Positions 38,580 through 45,682 of a stretch of 57,860 nt of DNA are shown one piece after another. The stretch comes from Candidatus Methanoxibalbensis ujae (GTDB lineage: Archaea; Halobacteriota; Syntropharchaeia; Alkanophagales; Methanospirareceae), in contig JAOQIN010000007.1 of NCBI GenBank assembly GCA_026134085.1, forward strand, positions 1 through 57,860. Direction: 5' to 3'. The notes beneath the pieces are model-generated. The model had not been told where the DNA came from. It did not search any database and worked only from the letters and a program-made list of their open reading frames with translations. Numbering within the stretch: position 1 is the stretch's first letter; each line of letters starts with the position of its first letter. The translations under genes were made by a program, and so were the position numbers.

Positions 38580-38744
38580 TCACTCCTCCGTCACACGCAC
38601 TTCTATTTTTTTCCAGTTCCTCTCATCAACTCCTTTCAATGCGGATACGGCGCCTGCTATTGTCCTTCCAATGATCTCCTGCACAAACTCGTTTATTTCT
38701 ATGTGCCTGTCATCCACATATATCTCAGTTCGCATATATCTCAT
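38580..38744 (-). CDS. Small conserved-looking protein upstream of rlmE
   Basis: A 54-residue protein (MRYMRTEIYVDDRHIEINEF... ending VRVTEE). It has the regular strand-helix-strand pattern of a real small protein: a beta strand, a helix (EFVQEIIGRTIAGAVSALKG), and a final strand (KKIEVRV). Its start ATG overlaps the preceding stop as ATGA, with a purine-rich GAGGGAG just before, and it ends 27 nt upstream of rlmE. I recall short proteins of this type next to archaeal rlmE, but cannot name a function. Confidence 0.7.
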   Translation of the reverse strand: MRYMRTEIYVDDRHIEINEFVQEIIGRTIAGAVSALKGVDERNWKKIEVRVTEE

Positions 38745-38944
38745 TCTCCCTCATAATAAAAGGCAGCCACTGTGCGACCAACAGGACTGGTGGAGGGGAG
38801 GTTGATGTGCCCCCGTGCACCTATGCTGTGCACCTTTCCGACATACAAAAACGGCGAAGGAGGAACAAAATAAACTCCTTTCGTGAAATTGCGAATCTCC
38901 ATTTTGCCAAAAGTCTGAGATTTCTCCCTAAAGCGGGATGACAT
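38741..38944 (-). CDS. Small ORF coupled to the preceding small gene
   Basis: A 67-residue frame, possibly starting at the internal Met 15 (MEIRNFTKG). The C-terminal half (VGKVHSIGARGHINLPSTSPVGRTVAAFYYEGE) looks like a small beta-barrel or a binding loop. The ATGA overlap with the next gene supports translation. An alternative is that it is a mobile-element tail whose last codons happen to overlap; the sequence alone does not decide. Confidence 0.4.
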   Translation of the reverse strand: MSSRFREKSQTFGKMEIRNFTKGVYFVPPSPFLYVGKVHSIGARGHINLPSTSPVGRTVAAFYYEGE

Positions 38945-39123
38945 CAGTGTGACTGTCGTAGAGGCTGCGGATGATGCAGAGATGATGCGGAGAGGAAGCG
39001 GGTGGCAGGGAGGAAGCGGATAAATGAGCTTTTTGCTTGGGAGATGGGCGCATACTGCGAGAAATGAGAAGATTTAATGATTTTCTGAATCGGAATATGG
39101 ATTATACATGAGAAATACATGAG

Positions 39124-39254
39124 AAAAGGAGGTGTAGTTATAAAAATCACATTAAGGTAAAAAAGAGGGGAAGAAGCGGACAGATGTGCATGTTCATGTT
39201 GAAGGTGCGTCTGAAGCGCCTGCAGATGTGTTGAAATCGCTTGAAAAAGACATC
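39124..39254 (+). pseudogene. Coding-like fragment cut by an IS left-end repeat
   Basis: A plus-strand frame without a start reads VHVHVEGASEAPADVL then KSLEKDIL and runs into the repeat at 39255, where it loses its protein-like character. It could be the C-terminal end of a gene truncated by the repeat. The family is not recognised. Confidence 0.3.
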
Positions 39255-39326
39255 TTAACCACCTCAAGGAGACTCCATCCGAGAATGTGGAGAGGAATTG
39301 GGGTTTAAAATATATTCTTTCTGAAA
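39250..39326 (+). repeat. tnpB-element left-end-like repeat, copy 1
   Basis: About 75 bp (from taaccacctcaaggagac to atattctttctgaaa) match the sequence at 57531-57600 with small changes. There the same sequence directly precedes a tnpB start, so it is probably the left end/promoter of that element family. Here it is followed instead by a PEGA gene that lacks its own 5' end. Confidence 0.6.
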
Positions 39327-40040
39327 GTGTATATAGATGGCGTTTATAAAGGGACAACCCCATTATTCATCAGTGTAGAAGAGGGAAGGCACACAATTAA
39401 GCTCACGAAAGAGTATTACTATGACGTAGAGGAAAGCGTATTTGTTAAAATTGGAGAGACAACTTATGTGAGCAAAACTTTGAAAGGATATGGCTTCATT
39501 CGTGTTGATTCGCTCCCATCAGGAGCGAAAGTTTACTTAGATGGCGTTTATAAAGGGAAAACGCCTTTATTTCTGGGTAAGGTTATTGAAGGCTCACACA
39601 TCATCAAATTAGCAAAATCAGGTTATGCAGAACTGACTAAAACGATATATGTGTATCCTGGCGAAACAACATATGTATTTGAAACTTTATCATTTGCAAC
39701 ATGGTTATTAACTTCTATTTTCGGTATAATAGCACTGATTAGTGTGTTTATCGTTATTTTTGTAATAAGAAAGAAGAGAGAAAAATTGACTGCCACCAAA
39801 GCAGAAGAGATGACAGAGAAAGGAGAAGCGAAAGAAGTAAAAATACCAGAACCAGAAGAAGTAAGAGAAAGATTGAGAGAAACGTATCCAGAAAGAGATG
39901 CTGCGAGACTTGCAAATGCTTTCAGAATTATTCAGGATATAAAAAGTCTTTGCAACACGAATACAAAGGCGAAGGAGATAAGCAAAGAATTTGACCTTTT
40001 GAAGATGTATTTGACAGAGATTGAGCGAGAAGCATGTTGA
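39327..40040 (+). CDS. PEGA-domain membrane protein, probably 5'-truncated
   Basis: Two PEGA domains, the first starting VYIDGVYKGTTPLF at the very N-terminus and the second with VYLDGVYKGKTPLFLG (about 70-118). A membrane helix follows (about 124-147), then a basic stretch and a cytoplasmic helical tail (about 165-237) including RLANAFRIIQDIKSL. PEGA domains are normally on the outer face, so a signal peptide and further N-terminal sequence are expected; none is present, and the frame is closed by TAA 24 nt upstream, right at the repeat. The start (GTG 39327) is therefore doubtful. After the stop the tail continues in another frame (EEVKDFCEKF), so the C-terminus is also broken. Confidence 0.7.
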   Translation: MYIDGVYKGTTPLFISVEEGRHTIKLTKEYYYDVEESVFVKIGETTYVSKTLKGYGFIRVDSLPSGAKVYLDGVYKGKTPLFLGKVIEGSHIIKLAKSGYAELTKTIYVYPGETTYVFETLSFATWLLTSIFGIIALISVFIVIFVIRKKREKLTATKAEEMTEKGEAKEVKIPEPEEVRERLRETYPERDAARLANAFRIIQDIKSLCNTNTKAKEISKEFDLLKMYLTEIEREAC

Positions 40041-40097
40041 AGAGGTGAAGGATTTCTGTGAGAAGTTCACGGAGATGTGGATAGCGAGGTTTTTGAG

Positions 40098-40131
40098 ATG
40101 ATGAAAATGCGCAGATGATGAAAATGCGCAT
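40098..40131. repeat. 17-bp tandem repeat
   Basis: Two copies of gatgatgaaaatgcgca. The 440 nt between the PEGA gene and the first vapB (40041-40484) hold the frameshifted end of the PEGA tail and otherwise nothing that I can support. Confidence 0.7.
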
Positions 40132-40484
40132 GGAGGAGATACGAAAGATGAAAAGAGCCCCAATTCGGAGAAGTTGGAGGCTCGCAACAGTTCCTAAAGC
40201 GCTCACAAATCTCAACGAAGTATAAAGAAGCGCTTATGATATGTTGATGATGAAGCTGTGGCGATGAAGTTGATGAACATAGTGAGGTGGATGCTGCGCC
40301 AAACCCGCTCAGGTGTTCCCCAAGTCTCTCGTAGCAACGATGTGCTGGTGCGAAGGATGAGCTACGAGGGTCGAAAGGAGTGCTTGAGCTGGGATGAGCT
40401 TGAATGAAGTTATGTGAGATGTGGGTGACCAAGATAGAAGACAAGGCAGAAAAAAAAGATTATGATGATAAAAATGAGATAAAA

Positions 40485-40721
40485 ATGATATATGGAATAG
40501 AAAAGAAGAAAGTGGATGAACAGGGAAGATTCGTTCTACCATCGGATTGGAGAGCGGAAGAACTAAAAGAGAGCAGAGAAGTATTTGTGATAAAAGGGAA
40601 GGGGTATCTGAAGATCGTGCCGAGGAAGAAGGTGGATCTAACCAGATTCTTTGACAGTGCTGACCCTGGGATGAACATAGAAGATTGGGATGAGTTCGAG
40701 AGGAGATTTTATGAGCAATGA
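40485..40721 (+). CDS. AbrB-like antitoxin (VapB type), copy 1
   Basis: A 78-residue protein starting MIYGIEKKKVDEQGRFVLPSDWR, a swapped-hairpin AbrB-like DNA-binding fold (about 1-45; strand VFVIKGKGYLKIVPR), with a C-terminal toxin-binding tail rich in Asp, Glu and Phe. The frame is open from 40404, but the extra 27 residues are Lys/Glu/Asp filler. It overlaps the PIN gene by ATGA, the usual antitoxin-first layout. Confidence 0.8.
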   Translation: MIYGIEKKKVDEQGRFVLPSDWRAEELKESREVFVIKGKGYLKIVPRKKVDLTRFFDSADPGMNIEDWDEFERRFYEQ

Positions 40722-41128
40722 GATTTCTTGATGCGAATGTGTTCATTTACGCATATTACAAGCCGAAGCGTGAATTGACCGAGAAGGAGAAGCAGATGAA
40801 GGAGCATGCAAAGGAGATAATAAGAAGAATAAATGAGGGAGAAGAAGTAATAACAACCGTTGTCCATCTTTCAGAAGTTGCAAATATTCTGAAGAGGGCG
40901 TTATCAATGGAAGATTTGTATTCTCTGTTGATCGGGCTCCTCTCAATGGACAATGTAAAGATTGTTGATGTCACAACATAGCATTACTTGGACGCAGTAG
41001 AATTGATGAGCGAGTTGAAGATGGACCCTTGTCTGGCGGTGGGTGCAATGCGCCGTGAGAATATAAATGAGATTTACACTTTTGATAGGGGATTTGATGG
41101 TGTTGCGGGTATAATACCCGTAAAGTAA
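40718..41128 (+). pseudogene. PIN-domain toxin (VapC type), copy 1, with internal amber stop
   Basis: Reads as one 136-codon PIN domain: MRFLDANVFIYAYY at the start (first Asp), EVITTVVHLSEVANIL (second acidic residue), then TAG at 40979-40981 after VDVTT. It continues in the same frame through HYLDAVELMSELKMDP, CLAVGAMRRENI and IYTFDRGFD to TAA 41126-41128. The sequence after the stop is exactly what follows in a PIN domain, so this is a single nonsense change. The third acidic site seems altered as well (DPCLAV where NDALA is usual). TAG ends several healthy genes here, so readthrough is unlikely. Confidence 0.82.
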
Positions 41129-41149
41129 GAGGTGAAAAAAAATTAAGTC

Positions 41150-41352
41150 ATCAGTGTAAAGCTGGAAGTCCCTGAGTGGATTATGAGGAGAAATTTGTTG
41201 TGAGATTAAAAAGAGTGGCTGGGAAGATGATATATGAAAAACTCAGTGCAGAAGAGGTAAGGGAGATTTTCAGGACTTTTGAGAAGGAAATTGAGCCTGT
41301 TGATGTCAGAGAGAGGGAGAAAGTTAACCGGATGCGGATTGCAAGGTTTTGA
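41150..41352 (+). pseudogene. Broken orphan VapB-type antitoxin
   Basis: Begins ISVKLEVPEWI, where the initial ATC would be ATG in a working gene. It shifts frame after about 11 codons and continues EEKFVVRLKRVAGKM, IYEKLSAEEVREIFRTFEKE and ends ARF, TGA. This pattern (short strand, PEW, then a helical tail with SAEE/LREIF) is seen in archaeal antitoxins of PIN toxins. No toxin gene follows it; a separate intact antitoxin does. Confidence 0.5.
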
Positions 41353-41379
41353 GATAGTGTAGAACTTTAAGTAGCATCC

Positions 41380-41393
41380 TTCCATATATGGAA
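41380..41393 (+). promoter_or_regulatory. 14-bp perfect palindrome upstream of vapB2, putative operator
   Basis: ttccatatatggaa is a perfect inverted repeat 3 nt before the GTG and 12 nt before the ATG of the antitoxin gene. AbrB-like antitoxins normally autorepress by binding palindromes at this place; the central TATATA could also be a TATA element. Confidence 0.55.
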
Positions 41394-41404
41394 ATGTGGT
41401 AAAA

Positions 41405-41647
41405 ATGGAAAAAGTAAAACTATCGGCGAAAGGGCAAATTGTCATCCCAGCAAGGATAAGGAAGGAGCTGGGGCTATCCGAGGGCGATAGATTATTTATA
41501 GAGAGGAGGCAAGGGGAAGTGATATTAAAACCTGTGGTGAAACTGTCGAAGTTAAGAGGGATAGACAAATTAGAAGGAGCATCCAAAGAGATTGAGAAGA
41601 TGAGAAGAAAGTGGGATGAAGAATTTGAGGAGAGAACAGAAGTATGA
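41405..41647 (+). CDS. AbrB-like antitoxin (VapB type), copy 2
   Basis: An 80-residue protein with the classical AbrB/MazE fold MEKVKLSAKGQIVIPARIRK then ELGLSEGDRLFIERRQGEVILKPV, and a helical tail (LEGASKEIEKMRRKWDEEFEE) that would block the toxin. GTG 41396 is an alternative start. It overlaps the downstream PIN gene by ATGA. Intact, although its toxin gene is destroyed. Confidence 0.88.
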   Translation: MEKVKLSAKGQIVIPARIRKELGLSEGDRLFIERRQGEVILKPVVKLSKLRGIDKLEGASKEIEKMRRKWDEEFEERTEV

Positions 41648-41989
41648 ACATGAAATACCTTCTGGATACGAAGGCACTGATTGCATTCTTCAACGATGAG
41701 GACGGTGCGGAAAATGTGGAGAAAATTTTGAATGATATAGACAAAAACAAAGCAGAGGGGTTCGTAAGTGCTATTACGCTGACCGAGGTTTACTTATTTG
41801 AGGAGGAGCGGAGAGCGCATTGCAAAGAAGAGAATAGAGCAAATAGAGTTCTCCAATCTGAAGATAGTTGTAATAGATGCTGAGATAGCGATAAAAGCGG
41901 GGGAATATAAAATTAAGGCGGTTCCGATTGCTGATGCTTTGATAGCGGCAAGCGCTTATTCCGTTGGTGCAAAGGTGGTTACAAAACCT

Positions 41990-42029
41990 CCGCAGAAAAC
42001 CAAACCCTTCAGGGGTTAGATGAATGCGG
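41990..42029 (+). other. Left-end hairpin of the tnpB element
   Basis: CCGCA...TGCGG encloses an inner stem AACC/GGTT with CCC-ttca-GGG. The inner part and the following gatgaa resemble the right-end hairpin, as expected for TnpA-recognised left and right ends. Confidence 0.6.
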
Positions 42030-42066
42030 TATATTTATTTATGATATAATAGAGAGAAGCGGGGAA

Positions 42067-43224
42067 ATGAAAAGGACAAATACATTCCTTCTATGCCCGA
42101 CGAGGAGTCAAGAGAAGAAATTGTTTGAGTTGGCTGACAAATGCACAAAGATGTATAATGAAATAAACTACAAGAGGAGGCAGAGCTATTTCGCTGGAAA
42201 GATTGACTGGAACACTGATGAAGAATATCACAAATACAAGAAGGTTATAGGTTCTGCTGCTGCTCAGCAGGTCATAAACAAGAACAACGAGGTATGGAAG
42301 TCTTATTTCTCTCTCTTAAGGAAGTGGAAGACGGGCAAGCTGGAAGAAATACCTAAACCTCCTGGGTATTGGAAAGACAGAAGTTTAGGTCTCAGGATAT
42401 TGAAATACCTTGTGAGGTCTGATTCTTATAGGCTTGAGAAGAGGAAGTTGAAACTTCCTTTCGGGTTGAGTATAATGTGGAAAGGCAGAAACAAATGGAA
42501 AGGGAAGCAAGGTCGTTTGGAGATATTTTATGATGACCTCTCAGGTCGGTGGTATGCTCGCATGCCGGTGGAGGTTAAGCCTCCACATCAGCCAATAGGA
42601 CAAAAGAGGGCATACCTCGACCTGGGTGTGAAATGTCCAATAGTGGCATACGTGAATGGGGAGGTATTTGGATACAGGGGGAATTCACTGCTTGCGGATT
42701 GGTGGTATTGGACACATGAAATAGCGAAGTATCAAGAAGTATTGGACAAAAACGGTAAGAAAACATCGAAGAGGTTAAGAAAGCTATATAGGAAGAGGCA
42801 GCGCAGATTCAGAGATGCGATAAACAAGATAGTGAGGGATTTAGTGGAGAGGTGCTGGAGGAAAGGAGTTTCAGAGATAATATGTGGAGACCTAAAAGGA
42901 ATAAGAGAGAATGCAAACTTCGGCAGGAAGAGCAATGCAATGATCCACAACTACTGGTCTCATGGATACATCCTGCGGAGGATAAGAGAGAAAGCGGAGG
43001 AGCACGGGATGAAGGTGAAAACAATAGATGAAAGAGGGACATCATCAATATGTCCGAGGTGCTTTTCCTCAGTAGTAACAAGGAGGGGTCGGCTGTTCAA
43101 GTGCCAGACCTGCGGGTTAGAAGCGCATAGGGACGCAATAGGCGCACAAAATATAAGGCTCGTCCACGAGCGTGGAGGAGCCAATAACCGGGTGGTGGCG
43201 CACCCGCTGCTCCTTTCTCCATAA
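42067..43224 (+). CDS. tnpB: TnpB RNA-guided nuclease, full length
   Basis: A 385-residue protein, the only complete tnpB here. N-terminal helical/wedge part (about 1-190). RuvC-like domain: first motif RAYLDLGVKCPIVAYVNG (Asp near 194), second motif at SEIICGDLKGIREN where Gly-Asp stands in place of the usual Glu-Asp, and third motif HRDAIGAQNI near 358. A four-Cys zinc ribbon lies between the last two (SSICPRC ... KCQTCG, about 326-352). TnpB uses an omega-RNA made from the element's 3' end to cut DNA, favouring retention of the element. Whether the altered second motif leaves it active is uncertain. Start ATG 42067 is preceded by GGGGAA. Confidence 0.88.
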   Translation: MKRTNTFLLCPTRSQEKKLFELADKCTKMYNEINYKRRQSYFAGKIDWNTDEEYHKYKKVIGSAAAQQVINKNNEVWKSYFSLLRKWKTGKLEEIPKPPGYWKDRSLGLRILKYLVRSDSYRLEKRKLKLPFGLSIMWKGRNKWKGKQGRLEIFYDDLSGRWYARMPVEVKPPHQPIGQKRAYLDLGVKCPIVAYVNGEVFGYRGNSLLADWWYWTHEIAKYQEVLDKNGKKTSKRLRKLYRKRQRRFRDAINKIVRDLVERCWRKGVSEIICGDLKGIRENANFGRKSNAMIHNYWSHGYILRRIREKAEEHGMKVKTIDERGTSSICPRCFSSVVTRRGRLFKCQTCGLEAHRDAIGAQNIRLVHERGGANNRVVAHPLLLSP

Positions 43225-43262
43225 GAGCAGGAAACCAACTCCTTTAGGGGTTGGAGGAAGTC
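43225..43262 (+). other. Right end / omega-RNA 3' hairpin of the tnpB element
   Basis: Downstream of the tnpB stop, CCAACTCC-ttta-GGGGTTGG (43235-43254) is followed by aggaagtc and the element boundary. In this family the omega-RNA ends at the element boundary and the guide is read from the flank, which here would begin agggatgatgagc in the interrupted PIN gene. Confidence 0.6.
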
Positions 43263-43392
43263 AGGGATGATGAGCATTTTGAACACCTGGATGTGGAAGT
43301 TGTAAAATTTAGGGACACCGATAAATGAACCTTAGAGCGGGAATACTATGTAGATGTGGAAAGAGGGAGAGGATTGAGAGGTTTTTGAGGTG

Positions 43393-43790
43393 ATGGGAAT
43401 GAGAGAGATACGAAAGTGGCTTAGACAAGCAGAGGAAGATTTAAAAGCGGCAAGAGATAGCCTGAAAGATGAACATTATGATTGAGCTTGCTTTCAAGCT
43501 CAGCAATCAGCAGAGAAAGCGCTGAAATTCTTCCTTTATTCTCGTGGATACACCTTATAACGCATTCACTTAAAGAACTGGTAAGAGAATGTAAAAAGCT
43601 CGAAAAAGGTTTTTCTGAAATAGAATCTTATGCTCGTCACTTAGATATGTTTTATATTCCGACACAGTATCCGAACAGCCTGGCTGGTGATTTGGCACCT
43701 GCCGAGTTCTACGAAAGGGAGGATGCGGAAAAATGCATAAACTGTGCAGAATTGATATTGGAAAGCGTGAAGAAATTTTCAAAGAAATAG
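43393..43790 (+). pseudogene. HEPN-domain gene with nonsense codon and frameshift
   Basis: Reads MREIRKWLRQAEEDLKAARD, then KDEHYD, TGA at 43483-43485, ACFQAQQSAEKALKFFLYSRGYT, a one-base frameshift near 43555, ITHSLKELVRECKKL, and a helical end LAPAEFYEREDAEKCINCAELILESV. The HEPN consensus has Trp at the TGA position (YDWACFQAQQSAEKALK), so TGG has become TGA. HEPN proteins pair with MNT nucleotidyltransferases as a toxin-antitoxin type; an MNT fragment overlaps its 3' end. Confidence 0.82.
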
Positions 43791-43873
43791 AGAGGTTTTC
43801 AAGAGAGCTGAAGGAAAGGTTCGGCTGTGATAGAACGTCGCTAAGAAAACACCTCACTTTAGTGAGAGGATGA
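43733..43873 (+). pseudogene. 5' fragment of an MNT-type nucleotidyltransferase, truncated by the next element
   Basis: A frame overlapping the HEPN end begins at ATG 43733 and contains REEIFKEIERFSRELKERFGC, the usual N-terminal helix of MNT antitoxin nucleotidyltransferases, right before where VILFGS should occur. Instead it runs into a hairpin sequence (cctcactttagtgagagg, 43851-43868) that resembles the left-end hairpin of the element at 41990. The catalytic GSxARG motif is absent, and I found no 3' half downstream. Confidence 0.6.
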
Positions 43874-43887
43874 ATTAGGGTCGGTGT

Positions 43888-44996
43888 GTGGGAGAATATT
43901 TAAATACTCTCTCCTCTTGGTTATTGAGGGATGTTCCCGTGAGGGATGTTCATGTGACGGTCGTAGGAAAGGTCTTCAAGTCGAACAGAGGAAAAGTCTC
44001 GGCCCTAAACAGAGCTCTTGAAGTGTATTTCAGGCTTTTGAAGTGGTATCTGCGCTTCAACTCTAAATCTAAGAGCTCACTGCACAAAAACAGCTATGAG
44101 AAAGCCAAAGAGTGCTTTAACCTTAACACTGCTTTAATCCAGACAGCGAGAGACAAAGCGATTGAGATGCTGAAGAGCTTTGAGAAGAATAAGAAGGAAG
44201 ACAGCGTTTTGAATCCCGAGAGAATATCCATGCGCTTTGACAGGAGATGCTACCGATTCTCAAAGACGACAAATGTTCTGACACCATACTGGCTGACGCT
44301 AGGCTTGAGCAGAAGAGGAAGAGTTAGTTTGCCATAGTCTTCGGAGAAAGACAGAAGCAGAGGATTGAAGAAGCGCTCAGAGGTGAATGGGAGCTCACAA
44401 CCGTTGAAATGGTCAAGCGTGATGGAGAATGGTATTTTGTGCTTAAGAAGACAGTTGAACTTCATGATGAGCCTGAAACTGTGGTGGCGATAGATAGAGG
44501 CGAGCATAATCTTGCTGTTGCAGTCGCTATCTCAAAGAACAACCCCAGGCCAATGAAAGGTCGCTTCTGGAGAGGCTCGGAAATCAAAAGGATAAGAGGA
44601 TTGTATGCACACATCAGAAGAAGGCTCGGAGAAAAGAAGTTACTCAAGAAGATCAAAGAGCTTGGAGGAAAAGAGAGACGCTTGGTCAATCAACAGCTCC
44701 ACACAATAGCGAATCAGATAATCAAGTATGCCGAAAAGTTTTCGAAACCTGTGATAGTCATGGAGAACCTGAATGGAATACGAAGAAACTTCAAGAAATC
44801 TAAGAAGCTAAACAGGCGTTTTCACAGTCTTCCGTTCAGAAAACTCCAGACACTCATTGAATATAAAGCACTATTAGAGGGGATTGATGTGATGTATCTG
44901 TCCAAGAAAGAAACTAGCGGAGCTGTGAACCCCGCGAACCAGCGCTTGGTTCATCAAAAAGAGTTGATGTACTTGAACGTAGTATTCTCAAATTGA
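43888..44996 (+). pseudogene. tnpB copy 2, frameshifted and lacking its C-terminus
   Basis: The first part (to 44337) has the N-terminal TnpB helices (VSALNRALEVYFRLLKWYL). A lost base near 44333 changes frame; the second part reads FGERQKQRIEEALRGEW, VVAIDRGEHNLAVAVAI (first RuvC motif) and KPVIVMENLNGIRRN (second RuvC motif, Glu present). It ends YLSKKETSGAVNPANQRLVHQ, where the zinc ribbon and third RuvC motif should be, so about 50-60 residues are deleted. The short hairpin aacc-agcgctt-ggtt near 44940 may be the right end joined by that deletion. A TATA-like atatttaaat lies near 43895. Confidence 0.82.
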
Positions 44997-45667
44997 GATA
45001 GGAGATTATAAGGATGCTGTAGGAGTTGATTTAAACGAAAATAACATCACTATTGCGATAAATCAGAACTTCATAACATTTCTGACGAGGGAAAGAGTGA
45101 TTAAAACGGCTTACTTCTTAAAGAGAAGAAAAATTCAGCGTAAGATTATGTGTAGAAGAGTTAAAGCCGAGGTTTTAGCGAAATACCGTGATAAAAGAGA
45201 CAGAGTTCTGGACATCTACCGTAAGGTTGCTAACAAAATTGTTAAGGTTGCATTACGAATTCAGCAATAGCCTTAGCCTCAAAGAGAAAGAAGATAAATC
45301 AGAGTATAAAGCTGGGATTAATGGTATTGAAGTTGTTTATGTTAATCCTCACAAAACCTCAAGACTCTGTCCGATATGTGGGAGAAAATTAAGCCCGAAT
45401 GGACACAGGCTGTTAAAATGTGAATGCGGCTTGATTGCGGATAGAGATGTGGTCGGCAGCTGGAATATTATGTTGAGGGGTTTAAAGATAGATGTGGGAG
45501 TTCCGTTCCCCCCGATGCCGATGAGCGGAGGCTGGAAGGTTCTCCGCCACGATTGTTTCGAAAGTTACGAAAGTAGCGGAGAACCAGAACGGTTAAAATT
45601 GATGGCGATATCCTCCGATGTGCGAGGCGAAGAAGAGCGAAGTGTAAATTTTATTTGGGCGAAGTAA
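44997..45667 (+). pseudogene. tnpB copy 3, internally deleted
   Basis: Opens mid-protein with KDAVGVDLNENNITIAI (first RuvC motif) and KAEVLAKYRDKRDRVLDIYRKV. It then shifts frame near 45240 and continues KAGINGIEVVYVNPHKTS, a zinc ribbon (CPICGRK ... CECGL) and the third RuvC motif DRDVVGSWNIM. The second RuvC region is missing. The remaining C-terminal frame runs to TAA at 45667, 16 nt before livH, so transcription into livH may pass through it. It differs from copies 1 and 2 and is not a duplicate of either. Confidence 0.8.
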
Positions 45668-45682
45668 ATAAGTGTCTCCGCC

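Larger units (their letters stand above)
41984..43262 (+). mobile_element. IS200/IS605-type (tnpB-only, IS1341-like) insertion element
   Basis: A 1279-bp element with borders set by reconstruction of the interrupted PIN gene. It is inserted directly 3' of ggTTACA, compatible with the short 5' target (TTAC or similar) used by IS200/IS605 transposons, and makes no target duplication. It carries only tnpB, so it would need a TnpA encoded elsewhere. Similar subterminal hairpins lie at both ends (41990-42029 and 43235-43254). Confidence 0.8.
41644..43328 (+). pseudogene. PIN-domain toxin (VapC type), copy 2: frameshifted and split by a tnpB element
   Basis: The 5' part (41644-41983) begins YLLDTKALIAFFNDEDG, shifts frame near 41795-41800 (GFVSAITLTEVY | LRRSGERIAKKRIEQ), and runs through VPIADALIAASAYSVGAKVVT to 41983. 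The 3' part is beyond the inserted element, at 43263-43328: RDDEHFEHLDVEVVKFRDTDK and TGA. Joining codon 41981-41983 (aca) to 43263-43265 (agg) restores the frame and gives the canonical PIN ending VVTRDDEHFEHL. The single-base frameshift is independent of the insertion. Confidence 0.88.

Noticed and set aside
40979-40981. Pyrrolysine at the in-frame TAG of the PIN gene.
   Set aside because: TAG terminates several intact genes in the window, and the position is not one where Pyl is known; nonsense mutation is simpler.
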